A stretch of DNA of 64,000 nt, taken from Trochalopteron elliotii (Eukaryota; Chordata; Aves; Passeriformes; Leiothrichidae). The position numbers were made by a program, and so were the translations under genes. Shown piece after piece: positions 12,901 to 25,600 of this stretch (within the stretch, counting starts at the first letter, position 1; each line of letters opens with the position of its first letter). The stretch is from positions 1,495,072-1,559,071 of the forward strand of contig JANPWX010000029.1 of assembly GCA_024734555.1 (NCBI GenBank). Reading direction: 5' to 3'. The notes under the pieces were generated by a model. The model worked only from the letters and a program-made list of their open reading frames with translations. It was not told where the DNA came from and made no database searches.

Positions 12901-14400
12901 AGCAAATTGGCCTAGTTGTGAGAAAAAAGTTGTTGAAAAACAGGGGGGTGGAATTTTTTTCTGATGACTTTCCCAAAAGAAATGTCATATCACTGTTCCC
13001 AGAGGGTATCATTACATCATTGTCATGTGAATTAGCACCTACTGTTCTCAGTGGGGAATTCACATCTTCTGACTCTGGCTTCTTTACAAACTGGTGTTGG
13101 TTACACAGGTAACTTTTGATTATTTTGGTTCTTTTCTGAGCAGGCATAATGTTTATAAATTACCTGTGCAGCATCTTCAAAGTAAAGCTGAGATTGAAAA
13201 GCAGTGCATTATCCCAAACAGTTGCTCTTGCCACACTGGTAAAGGAACATTTCTTAATCTTTGGGAAATGCTGCTGAGAGAGAAGGGCACCCGTTCTAGT
13301 GAATGCTCTTAGCATTTCCTAGCCTTTGTTGCTGTCTAAAATTTGAAATAGCAAAAGTACTCAGGGAAAAAAAAAAAAACATTTAATTTATATATGTGCA
13401 TAATTCTGGCCTTACAGAGGGGATTGAGAATTTAACCACATTCAGGAGTATGGGAACTCAAGGGCAAAGCCTACCCTTCACTTTATACAGCTGCAAACTC
13501 CAAAATACATTTCAAGCTGCTTTGTACTCTGATATCAAAGCCTGAAAACACAATTAAGTACTTGAATTTTAGTCTTTGGGGAGCACTACGCTGCAGTCTG
13601 GGGTCCTGCACCACTTTCCAGTGATGCCTTTAGTGTGAAAGTATTTGCAAGTAGGAACTGGGTGTGGAGAGAAGGAGGGACAGTGGGCTGTGAACACACA
13701 GACAAGAATACACTGACATAGGAGGTGACAGACTGATGTTTCAATCCTGGGCTCTGGCTCAGACATTTGGAGGATATGCTTCTTATCAGCACCAAAAATT
13801 AAATAATTCTCCCAAAGCTGAATCCTACAGTCAAGAAATAGTAACTTCCATGTTGCTTTACTCACAGCAACTGTGAATCTTGATCAGGACTGTCAGTAAT
13901 GGAAATCAGTGTAGATCTACCAAGTTCAGCAGAGGGATCAGATTCCCAACAGCTTAGCTGGGTATTATTGCAACTGGACATGTATTGGTAGACTTGCAGA
14001 CTTTTTGCAGCAATAGAGCTTGTAGTAGAAAAAAAATGGAACCAACATATAAGTCATGGTAAGTTTTAATCCTGTCCTCCTTCTTCTTTTTAGAAGTGGT
14101 TCACTCAGTCTCATAATCACAGTGTATTATGTTGCTGCTTTACAATCACTCTCCAAATGCAAATCACTTCATTGGTTTCTTAGTGACAGCAAGCTCTGAC
14201 AGCAGTAGGTACTTGGAATATGCCAGTAAGATTTTAACTGCTTTGAAATGGTTGCAAGGGACACTTGGGAGAGTTTTGGGAGATTACAATCAGGGCATTC
14301 CATCAGAGTGCTTTATTTCCACCACCAGCCCATATGCAATGAGCTAATAAGTGATTACTCACTTTGTATCTTTATATTTGAGAACTAGGTAGAACATTTC
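12901..14400. other. Unique non-coding DNA, no feature recognised
   Basis: The sequence is AT-rich with an A13 tract near 13367. Overlapping open stretches of 69-98 codons on the minus strand at 13569-13865 have no recognisable domain and are not called as genes. Confidence 0.55.
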
Positions 14401-14560
14401 ATTCAGTGAACAATGATTGTGTCTTCTCAAGGCATATGTGGCTCATTAATATTAATGAAGCTTGCACGTATTCATCTAAAAAGGGCTTATATCCTACATA
14501 ATCACTATTTATCTAGGCAAATTTAGCTTCATCATTTTCTATTTACTAAAAATAAGTCTT
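14400..14560. other. Candidate conserved regulatory block with two palindromes
   Basis: ACAATGATTGT (14410-14420) is a palindrome of two inverted ACAAT words around one base, the layout of a paired SOX/HMG site. TCATTAATATTAATGA (14443-14458) is a perfect 16-bp palindrome of two ATTAAT(G) homeodomain-type words. They lie 22 bp apart in sequence of moderate complexity with no repeat character. The motif readings are established consensus forms. That this is a working enhancer is inference. Confidence 0.35.
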
Positions 14561-15759
14561 GTGCAGTTGATTTATAACATCTTCCTGTTTTGTGTTGGGA
14601 ATAGTTATCATTGTCTCCATGCCTGGGAGTGTTGTAACCACCGTGTGCTCACTTAAGGGAAGGAAGCCAAATGTGAGTTCAGACAAAGGATGTCCATTTG
14701 GCAGCTGCCCATCTGCCATGTGGGGAGTCTGTGGACAAGGAAAGTGAAAACTTAGAGATTAACACAGAAGTTCAACAGGTTTCACTATTGTTTTCCTGTG
14801 AGTCTCATTCTGTGTTTAAAGTGTGGTGTAAAATGCCAAGCACGGGGTTGCAGCAGGGATCAGAAGGGAGCAAATGCTATTCAGAGTTCTTTCCACACAA
14901 GGGCTTCTGACAAACTCATTCCTTTCATTCCAGCTGAACTGTTGGCTCAACAAGCTGAGTTTCTCTTTAATCACTTAGAAATTATATTTGTAAAGAAGAA
15001 ATGAGAAAGGGAACTCTGCAGTACTGAAATGTGTTCACTGACATCACAATAATTTTTCTGAGTTCTTTTCACCAGTTCCATTAAAGAGTCATGCACTTAA
15101 AAATACTGCCTTTTTGAAATGAAGTTGAATATCAGCCAACTTTCAGAGATAACTGTAGTAGAAAATGAAATAGTGATAGAAATTTCTGAAACTTGGTGAG
15201 ATGGCCATATTTGTAGCCCATGGCCCACGCAGTGAAAGCCATCTCTAAAGGTGAGGATATTCATAGCAACAGACCAATATTTGGGAATTGCAGTGAATAA
15301 TTAGGTGAATCTCAGCTGCTGTGCAGTGTCCCAGGAAAAGGATGCATGTAATTCTTGGGGTGGACATAAAGGGAGACTGAGTTCCAGAAGGATAAAATGT
15401 TGATTCTGTATCTTATTTTTCTGACTCTGAATAATTTTCTTCATTATTTCATGCCTCTGCTGCAATATATAAAAGGGGTGCAATGTATAAAGGGGTATAA
15501 TGAACCTATCCTGTTTCCTGAAGTTATGGAGTTTCTGAGAGTACAGCTCTGGAATATTCTACTCTTTCTTAATATATCCTTTTTAAGCAGGTGGCAAAGC
15601 TAGTGTAGTCCCTGAGCATGAGAGGCTGCAAACAGAATTTCTCTTTCAAATTTAAAAGAAGACCTCTGATCATCTGCTATTATTTTACTCTTCAAATAAA
15701 CTCCTTTTATTCCTCACCTGTATAATCCTTTGTTACTCTGTGAATAGAGTCTGACAAAA
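14561..15759. other. Unique non-coding DNA, no feature recognised
   Basis: No exon, RNA gene or repeat is recognised. Open stretches are at most 72 codons and dissimilar to known families. Confidence 0.6.
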
Positions 15760-16560
15760 ACGTGCAGTCTCTTGGATGAGTTGCTTTGCCTCTGGGTTAG
15801 TCAGCCTGCAAGTCTACCAGGTTTCCATATCATGGGCTAATTTATACCATTCCTGATTATCCCAACCTGAGGCCATTCTTTCAGGGACAAAGGCTTTCCC
15901 AGCAGCTCAACTAGCACAATTTTAAATGCCTTCTAGCCTTTTGGAGCATTCTGCTTGTTATAGGCCACTTGATTGAATTCCAGGTGTCTTTTAAGTCCAG
16001 TTAAACTAGTTTTAGTCTTTCACACAGAGACATTTCTCAGTTCATACAATTTTGCCTTTTATTTAGGTAACAGTCCTTTACCATGCCCATCTTTGCTAAT
16101 TACTAGGTTTTATTCTGTGAGTTTATGCCCTTCTAGTCCTGTAAACCGATGTCCCCTTGTATTAGTGTTCTTTTGGATAAACCATTCATTATGTTACATG
16201 CATAAAGACCAGAAATCAAGCTTTACATGCTCCCAAATGCCCTTGATGTTCAAGTGTCCCCTGCAATATTCTGCTATCAGAAAACTTTTTTTTAATACAG
16301 CTTGACAGCTGGAGACAATTCCCTTGCTCCTGATCTTTGTCCTAGCCTGTTCTTTAGGATGCTTCTATAGATTTTATTGTCTGATTCTCCATTAGGCATC
16401 TTTAAGAGCACTTTTTGATCCTCTGAGAACCAGAGTTGGAAACCCAGAACCTGGTGTTGGGATGTCCTGGTGCTCAGCTTATACATCTGTACCCCCTGAT
16501 GTTGGGAACATCTCATTCTTCCCCAACAACTTTGGAATCACCCTTGACTTGAGGTAGCTT
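15760..16560 (-). pseudogene. Possible decayed retroelement coding remnant
   Basis: Read on the minus strand, this block keeps several fairly long, protein-like stretches broken by stops and frame changes. Around 15770-15880 about 40 codons are open apart from one stop, with Trp, Glu, Lys and Asn-rich composition reminiscent of retroviral gag-type sequence. A 74-codon open stretch covers 16292-16516. The + strand is correspondingly T/C-rich compared with its neighbours. No diagnostic motif such as a zinc knuckle, protease or reverse-transcriptase box is visible, and no LTR pair flanks the block. The assignment is therefore weak, and it could be ordinary unique DNA. Confidence 0.25.
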
Positions 16561-19439
16561 CATGTTGAGTTCAAAGAAAAAAAGTTTCTCACAGTATCCA
16601 AAACCCCCCAAGTGTTTGTGCTATATGCAAAAGTTAAAAAAATAAAATAAGAAAAGCAATATATCCTTTTATTTAAAACCACAGTTTTCTTACCCCAAAA
16701 TTACACAAGAAAGTTTTCTCTGTGTTTATCCAAGGCTTTTCTTCACACTACTATGGCAGGAATAAAGAAAAAGACAAAAATAGCTGTTCTTGTGAGTGAC
16801 ACCTGCCATCGTATTTCAAGCAATGTGGTGAAGAGGAGAAGTCTAATACACCTTTTGGAGGAGGATATTTCCTAGTGAGATAAGTTTTCTTGTCTTTGGT
16901 GTTCATTTTCCAGTTGTGAAAATAGAACTCGGTCTCTGCTGAATCACTTCAGCAGAAAATCTCATGTTTTCCTTCAATGGTTCAAACTTGATTATGGATT
17001 TCTTTCTAGATTGTTCCCAGCAATCACAAACATTGTCTTTCTCATGTATTTATACTGTTTTTATTTATTGCTCTGGTGTGGACTGTGATGCTTTTCTCTT
17101 GGCCAAACCTTCCTGTACTGTTTCTTTCTTGAATAAATGTTAAAATAAATGTATGAAGGATGATTTTTAATTATAAAAGTGCTTTGAAAAGATTTTTTTT
17201 TCACCTGTATAATTAGAAGACATTTTAAAAGAAAATTTTCCAGTCAATTAGTCCCTAGTGAAGCTCAATTTGTTTTACAAATTAACCTTTTCTTAAAAGA
17301 ACAGGATGATTTAATGCAAGAGTTATTCTGTTTCTTTCAGTCTGTACTGAATTCTCTCTTCCACAGATGTACATCCCTCTGAAGTCAATAGCAGACACAA
17401 TTTAAGTTAATAGGGTTTTGTTCCCTAAAGCTTGACTTAAGCTTATATGTTGACTGTGCAACCCTGGAATACTAAAGCTGTTTCTGGAACTTTGAGTTGA
17501 GCTCTGGCTCAAAAAAAAAAAAAAAAAGTGTTTAATCTTGTTGGTGAATATTGCCCATGAATATTGGTGGCTGTAACCACTTAGATAACAATTTCTTTAT
17601 TGAAAGTGAACATGTGATACTCCTTCTGTATCCCACTGTGGCCGTATGATGGTATGCAGGGGGGAAATTGGGGAAGGACAGTGGTGTCCCACCTCTGCTC
17701 TGCCAAGGTGGCTGTGTGGTTCACTTCAGCTGTTTTTAATGCTGGAATACTGCTGGGAACTAAATCAGGAAGAAAATCCTGGGGGAAAACTGATTTAGTT
17801 GTGTACTTGAGAAAATATGGCACGTATGAAAAGATCCTGGGACTCTGACTGGTTTGCACATCTCTCCTGTCCTTAGGAAAGAATGTATCTGGACAAACAA
17901 ATCTTTCCTAAAGGCTTATTACTCTATGCTATGAGCAGAGGTGATGGCTGTAGGCAACCTGAATTCAGCTGGAGTTCTGCTACCTGCAGGGAAAATACTG
18001 ACTGAGCTGGATATTGAAAGCACCTCAGGAGGCTGGGGTAAGGAAGCCAGCCTGTGTATTACTCCCAAGATATTCTGAAGACAAAGCCACAGCTAAGGGT
18101 TTTGCCTTAAATTATCCCTTTCTGCAGCTAGCGATAATTTTGAAGTGGCTTAGAACAGGAGCTGGCCTTTTTTATTCATTTATTTTTTGATTTGTAATGT
18201 TAAGCCAGATTTAGGTATAGCTACGAGCAAGTTCTATTGAAGTGAGAAGTCTGGGGTGGGTGGGTAGTTAAGTGGACTTTAAGTAGAGAGTTCTGGACAA
18301 AGTCAGTGATTGGAGCATTTTTCCCTTGATCCAGTCTCCTGCTGGCGTTAGCTGATGCAATGAAAGAAAGAAAATGCTGGTTAATGATATTCTTGAGAGG
18401 TGATTAAAGCTGAAACTGGCAGAAGTATTGCAGAAAGGACTGATCACAATGTAAAATAGTTACCTGATGCACACAGTGATGCCTGTTGTCTCAGAGATGT
18501 AAATTGGCTCTGCCCTGGGTTCTGCACCACATTCACCTGGGCTGAGATTTCCTCTGGCACATCAGCCTGATTATTAAGTGCAGCATTCACATAATGGGCC
18601 TGTCTGCTTTAGTACACAGCATTTCAAGCTCCCTGGCTTTTCCCCCAGCCTGTGACACCTGGATAGTGCAGAGTGTGTCTGTGCACTGCTCTGTTCTCAG
18701 CTCTGTGCTCCGGGTGCCGTGCTCAGCCCAGTGTGGATCACTCTTGGGTACACCTGGCACAGCCTGGCCTCACAGCCTGGGGGTCAGGCACAAGCATCAC
18801 TCTCAGGAGGGAAGGTGGAAGCACTTCAGGGGAAATAGTGAAAAGTTGCAAGTGTATGCAATACATCTGTTTAATGATCTTATCTCTCCTGGGGGATCTT
18901 TTCCAATATCTTTTAAAAAGTTCGATCATTCACTTCAAGAGGGGAAACAGGAACAAATACAGTGCCTGTCTCTGTTAAAGTGCCCAGACTTCCCCAGCTC
19001 CCTGTTCCCATTAGAAACTGCAGCTCTTTCAGTGCTGTGTCCATTTTGTTTAGGAATAAGTGCACTTTCAGATTTTCTGCTCAGGGCCAAATAAGCTCTT
19101 CTGTGTAAGAAGTGCAGTAAGTGGTGCTCCCTTGTTTCCACCCTCCTGGACTGAAGTGACTTTATATGCTGCTTGTGGGCTGTTAGAGCTGGGTCAGTGC
19201 AAGGTTAGAGATCTCACTGTGATTACCAGCACTGATTTTTCAAAAAATGAATTTACCATGGTGGTCAAAAATAAAACAGCATGCAATATTGTAATTTGTC
19301 CCACCAAAACATGCAATTTAAACGGGCAAGAAATATGTAATTAATGAAGTCTAGTTGATTTAGGCGACACTGGTAGAAATTTGAGAAAAGTTTTATTATG
19401 TTCTATTTCTTCTATGTTCATTCTTCAGTGCAAGTGCTA
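16561..19439. other. Unique non-coding DNA holding the longest open stretch
   Basis: A simple A19 run lies near 17511. The longest open stretch of the window, 166 codons, is at 18594-19094 (+), in a GC-richer patch with overlapping open frames on both strands. It has no recognisable domain, signal peptide or splice context, and looks like a by-product of composition. No gene is called. Confidence 0.55.
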
Positions 19440-19610
19440 TACTTGGAACTAATTTTCATTTATTACACATTTCATAATACTATTAGTCTGATTAATTAAT
19501 GCATAATACATCCTGGAGACTAATTTGTTTACTCCTAGAGGGCTCATTAGGAGTTGCTATATGAATGTGAGATTAGATTTTAAAGTGAGCCACCTTCTAA
19601 AGATTGAATC
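19440..19610. other. Candidate conserved non-coding block
   Basis: The block is dense in homeodomain-like words (GATTAATTAATGC, ACTAATTTG) and has a forkhead-like TTGTTTAC at about 19525-19532. It then carries CTCATTAGGAG. It is non-repetitive and unlike flanking low-complexity DNA. Enhancer function is inferred from motif density only. Confidence 0.3.
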
Positions 19611-22600
19611 ATATGTCAGCTTTGCAGTAAACTGGCAAATGAAAATCTGGTAATCTATATCCCTCATTGAGATGCAGAAGCGTGTTAAAAATTTACTGAA
19701 GCTAGACACGTAGCTGGGCATTTCTCACAGTTAAAAAATACCTATTTTCTTATCATAGGTACAGCTTTACATATTTTGAGTCAAAATACTGATTTATTAA
19801 GACAATTTGTCACTCCTGTGAATCTGAATGGAGTTGCACAAGCATTTTTATTTTGCATTTAAATGCATGTAGTATTCTCTCAGGGTTTCAACTTTGTTAT
19901 TTTACTTTTTAATGATGTTGTCTAACCAAAATGAATGGGTTAAACTCTGCACTGAAGTACAGCATTCACCAAATACAGTAAGATTTGGTCCAGTTCCCTC
20001 GAGTGCTGTGAGTCAGTCTAGATTTTGTTGCCCACTGTTGTATACAAATGTCATATTGTTATAAGGTTTTAAGGTTATAAGGTTATAAGGTTTCAGGTTA
20101 TAATGTTTGCCCAAATGACTTAACAGGAACTTGCATTTTTAAACCTTATTTTTTTGTCCTAGCATGAAATCTGAATGTTTTGTAATACTGGTGCAAGCAG
20201 TATGAGAAGACTGAGTATCACTACAGAAAGAGTCAGTTGTGGCTTCTCTGGAAGTGTACATACTTATGTAATTATATAGAAGTTCCATATATATCTGTCT
20301 GGGTTTATTTATATTTTGTACATACATTCATAAAAATGCCTTATTTATTGGTACCCACCTACTTCTGAACCAGTCATTAAAGCTGTTTTCATTCTTTCTG
20401 TTTTCTGTTACCTTTTCAAGTAGAACAGATCAATGAGGTTCCAAAAGCTTCGTTTTAAGCCGTGTTCTCCACAGACAGTTGTTTTACAAATATTCTGAAG
20501 TCATTTATGGTCAAAGTTCTGAAAACAAAAAATCATTATGTCTTCTATTTCCAAACCTTAGACTGGAAAACTTACCAGTCAAGACTGTGTAATGACAATT
20601 CCTGCTTTCTGTTAACTATGCCTTTTTATTGTGAAAAAGCTCCCATTTTTTGACAATATTGGGAACCTCATGTTTGAGCTCTGCCTTGATTAGGAAAATG
20701 TGAATCCACAACACGAAGAGAGTGAGTTACCTGAATTTTTCTTTCATCCCCCTGCACAAAGAGTTCAAGCTAAAATAACAATAACCTACAAGGTCTGAGT
20801 TGTGATTTAACTGTCTTTATTCCTCTTTCAGGAAGAATATTTGCATTCTTCTTTATGCTACTGTGAAATCACAGATGGCCTGAAGTTTTCAGGTGGTGTC
20901 CCATTCTTTCTTTTCATCTCTTTTCTTCTTCTCACAAAACCTTTCATCTCACTGAATAGAGATGATCTTCAAGTCAGTCTTTAGACTGGAATCTTAGCCC
21001 TGCTGAAGGAATTAGGAGATTTGTTATTTATTTTACTGGATTCTGAGTCTTAGCCTTTTGTCAGTTATAAAAAGTTCCATGCATTTGTGTCTCTGGATGA
21101 TTTTGTGGATGCTTACTAGAAACATCTGTTGTTCATGGCCAATCAAGGCAGTCCATGTTCTGAATCATCCCAGAAGACCAGCACACTGCTTCACACATTT
21201 GTTCTATGTTCCAGTAAATATAATGTTTGGATTTGAAAGGACTTCACCTTGCGATGGGCTGAGTGAGTGTCCTTTGGCAGGTGCACACACAAAGCAGGAC
21301 TCCATCTTTTACTAGCTGCTTGTTGTGGTAGTTGAATACACTGTAAATCCTTGGCACCAGGACTTTGTCCTTGTACTTGAAACAAAATGAAAGTGTTTTT
21401 TGAATTATGGAAAATGGAATTGCTCACTAATAGCTCTCAGTCTTATCAAGGTGAAGATGAAATAGAGTCTCCCATCACAGGGATGATAGCATGAATGCTT
21501 TTTCCTTGAAGAGTTTCTAAGTTTTGGAAGAGAATAGGGTTGAAAAACCCTGTATCTCTCTAAATTATCACCATCCTCCTAAACCCCATGGTGAGGTAGA
21601 TTTCCTTCTCCAGCAGAGGTTCTGCAGTAGCCAATAAACAAGCAGCCCTGAATTGAGATTGTATATACATAACCTGTACATACAAACTATTTTATTTCAA
21701 TAGTTATATCTAAAGTCAATTTTTACATGTCAATGAAAATACTTGGGTATTTTATTTTAAACCCCTATTTTAAAGTGTATTTACTATTTTAAACTCCCTG
21801 AATTACATGCTACTTATAGACATATATCACTGAAAATTGGGTAGACAATAATCGATATTTTTGGAATGTCACTGCACTCAAATTAATGGCCAATTTAAAA
21901 GAAAAAGACTTACTGAGAATTGTCCTATGTTTATTCCTCTGAGCCTTTTGGGTCATTCTTGGGACATTCCAAGAGACGCTTGCACTGGAATTAGGACTGT
22001 TGTGGTAAGGAATAAGCTGATTACCTAATTACTTCATATGATTCAAAAGCTTTTGCTCACAAAATTCCCTTATTTCTTACCATCTGTAAACTCCAGCTTC
22101 AGTGGCAGAGAAACACAAAGCCACCTCTGCTTCAAGGTTTGAATTTCTACTATGCTGCTGGTGTTGTATACAAATTATCTTGATTTATGCTACCAATTAA
22201 GTTTGAGGCCAGGTTTATGCCCTTGTGTTGTGTTGGCAACTGCCCAGTGAACACATCAAGAGGCTCTTTAGTTGTCAGGGTGGGCGTTGTGGAGAGAAGA
22301 ATTTCTTGGATGCTTCTCCTTGACAACACTGTCGGAAACACTTAGAGTTAAACCTTGATCCCTGGAATGCTACAGAGTTTTGTTTTTTACTTCAGTGGGA
22401 AGAGAATGTGTCCCTGAAAGCAGTTAGTGAAGTGCCCAGGACAAGCTAATTTGTTTTGCTAACACAGCTCAGCTTTGTTAGAAAACACTTTTCAGAAAGA
22501 ATTAAACTTTCCTCTGGTATGGACAGGATTAATGAAACTTCCTTCAGAACCCATCAGCACCATTCATTTATAACCTACCAGAGCCACTGCTGTCTAGTGA

Positions 22601-25600
22601 CAGGAGACACTGTCCAGTCCTTCTGGAAAGCAGTGGAATCTGCTGTGCCAGTGGGTAAGCAAAGCAGACAAGCTGAGACCTCTTGAGGGCTCTTTTGCAG
22701 CAGCAGGTATTTTATATGATTCAAAACAGGGTAGGCAAAGCTTGTCTTGATGAGTTTTCAGCATCTGTCCTTATCTGTTACTCCACAGGGCTGAGTAAAG
22801 TGTTTTACCTCAGCAATACCTCTGTCTGGAAGTTCAAGTAATGATTCTGGGAATCTCTCTTGCATGACAGTTTCAAAGAAATGAATTCTTTGTTATTAAG
22901 CACATGTTTCCAAACTGCCTGAAACCATGTACAGGATAAGCAAAGTATGTGACTGTCCTTCAGCAGTGTTGATTAAAGCTTAGATTATTTCAGCTGCTAA
23001 GAGCCATTTGTCTTGCCATTGATATTCTTGTGACAGAGACCAGAGCTCTATGTACAGAAAGCCACTTCAACATCATCCAGAAGGTTTTGTGTTCAGCACT
23101 CAGTACTCTGTGCTGGGCTCCCTGCAAACCATCAGGAAAGAAGGGAAAATTCAGCACTTTTCCTTCTATTTTAATGGTTTACAGTCTTTTAAAAATTACA
23201 TTGTCAGTAATTATCAGTCAAGGAATGTTCTGCTGTGGCTTTGGGAAGCAGATATTCATGGGTCACCTGCAAACACGTTCTGGCAAGCTGCAGGTTTTAC
23301 AGAGGTGTTTGCCTCTCTTGCCAGGGGTGAGGTGGGGAAGTCAGCACCAGCTGGAGCAAGGAGTGCAGGCAGGCATGTACCTGTGTGCTCACTGAGCAAT
23401 GTGCACTACTTGGAAAAAGTGCAATTTACGGGACCTGGGAATCTTTAAACTGCCAAACTGAAGGATCCATCAGCAAAGGAGAATACTGGGACACAAGACA
23501 TTTCTGGCAATTCCTGACCCATTGCATTGCTCAGAGTCATATTTCTATATATTTTGTGTTGCTTCCATTTGCCATGGAGATATATAATAACTAATTATCT
23601 GGTTTTGTTTCACTTTTTAATTCCAATTCATATTCAAACACCCACCACAAATTTTCCAAATTTTTCCAACATCATAACTAAAAAAGAGGCCTGAGATATA
23701 AATAGAGGCCAGCATTGCAGGATTTTTTTTTTTTCCTCATTAGTATTGCTGATGGAAAGTTTACTCCCCAGCTAACTCCTTAGAAGCTTGTCCAGTATTT
23801 CCAGACTAGCACAAGCTAGGAACCTGTATTCATCATTTGAGATGAACAGTGATTAAGTGGAATGAGGAAGAGTTTGAATAATTTTTAATGAAGTATATTT
23901 AACAAATTTGGAATTTGGGTTTGATATTAAGGCAATGCATGGTATTATATGGTGTTGAAAAGCATCCTTCTCTTATGGGATGGAGGCTCAGAAGCATTTA
24001 TCAGTGAGAAAGGAGTGTCCATGCAAAACAGTGAGCCATGGGATCAATTTAAAGGCACTGGAATTCTAAATTATACAGCTGACTTAGAAAATCAAGGTCA
24101 GTAATCTGCCAGTAATGCCTTTAGTCTAAAGATCACCTGTGCAGGTGATGAAATGTGTTTCAAAAGGAAAATTACTCTTTGTTTTTAGATTCAGAGCACA
24201 CAGTAAGTTGAGATGAGCATGTGCACAGTAAACATTTAATTTAATTAAGTTTCCATAAGCATAATACAGGATGAATTCTGAGATAGTCAGCATTACGTCT
24301 GGCTGATTTCAGGTATGTTGCACCAGAATAAAAAGACTTGATTTTTTCAATAGCAAGACAACTTGGGTCACACATTCAGCATTGCAATGGAAAAAAAAAA
24401 AACCTATCTGTCCTCTCCTGTGTTTTCCAAGCTGTCCATTCATTTCAGCCTCTTCCTCTCTGTCACTACAGCATTTGTGCAGCTGTGCCATGAAAGGGAT
24501 AAGGGAGTTAATCCAGATAAAAAAATAATCTAGTATCATCTAATTTTGGAAAGCTTTCCTTTATTCATTTATCCTTTTTAATAGTAGCAAGACCTTAAAA
24601 AAACACTGTCAAATGCAATACTGTTCTTCTCCTAAGTGTAGACATAAATGCTCTTATAGCAAAGGTATTGGATTTTGGCTCTTTCTGCACACAAAGCAGA
24701 TTTCTTTCTGTGTTCTAGGGCACTTGTATGACATTATATTAGAAAACCTATTGTTTAAATCATCACTTGGCTTCTTGTCCTAGTTCACATCACATCATGT
24801 CAGTTTGTCAGCAGTTGGCTTTTGCTCCCACAATGGTTTCTAAAAGCCTGAACATATCAATGTCCAATAAACTGCTGCAGGTGAGGTTCTGTGGGGCACA
24901 GCTGAGGTTCCCTGGCTGCAGGGTGGCAGTGCCTGGGCTTGGTGCCCAGCCAGGGGCAGGCACTGCCTTCACAGCATTGGGGCTCTGAACTGAGTGCAGG
25001 TTTGAGCATCTGCCTGCCCTGAAAATGCAGAGCTCTAACAGGTGAATTGCTATGGCAATGACAGCAGAAAATTCCGTCTGATGTTATGTAAATCACTGAG
25101 GGGAGGTGTAATCCTGACTGACTGAAGCCACAGAAACATGGCCATTTACACCAACAAGAACAAAACCTTCTCTCTAATCTTGCAGTCCATGTACTAAATT
25201 AAGATGAACTCTAAGTGATGGACTAATGAGAATCATGACTTACATGTTTCTTTTAATTTAAAACCAAAATAATTGGTTGGATCTGAGTTATTGGTTGATT
25301 TGCATAGTTTAATGTGTATTATAAATTAAAACCTTTTTTTGTTTCTCAAATTAAATTTATTGGAGCTTTTTTCACTCCCTGTACTTAATACTTTCACCTC
25401 TCTCCCAGGCTGCCTTCTCTTTGTCATTGTGAGCATTGCACAAGGACAGCTTCAGACAAGAAATATTCCCAGCTTTAAACAAGATTGCTTAAAAGTCCTC
25501 TTTGGGGAAAAAAACATACATGGAACATGATCCTTAGTAATCACATTAGCAAGAGACTACAGTTACTTCTTTTCACCTTGGCAAATTAGGATTTCGTTAG

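Noticed and set aside
12591..12905. 104-codon minus-strand open frame
   Set aside because: It overlaps LTR-like sequence in antisense and has no protein resemblance.
18594..19094. 166-codon open stretch, longest in the window
   Set aside because: No domain or family resemblance. It lies in a GC-richer patch with open frames on both strands, which favours chance.
23030..23448. Two overlapping + strand open frames of 121 and 132 codons
   Set aside because: Two different frames open together suggests low stop density rather than coding, and neither resembles a known protein.
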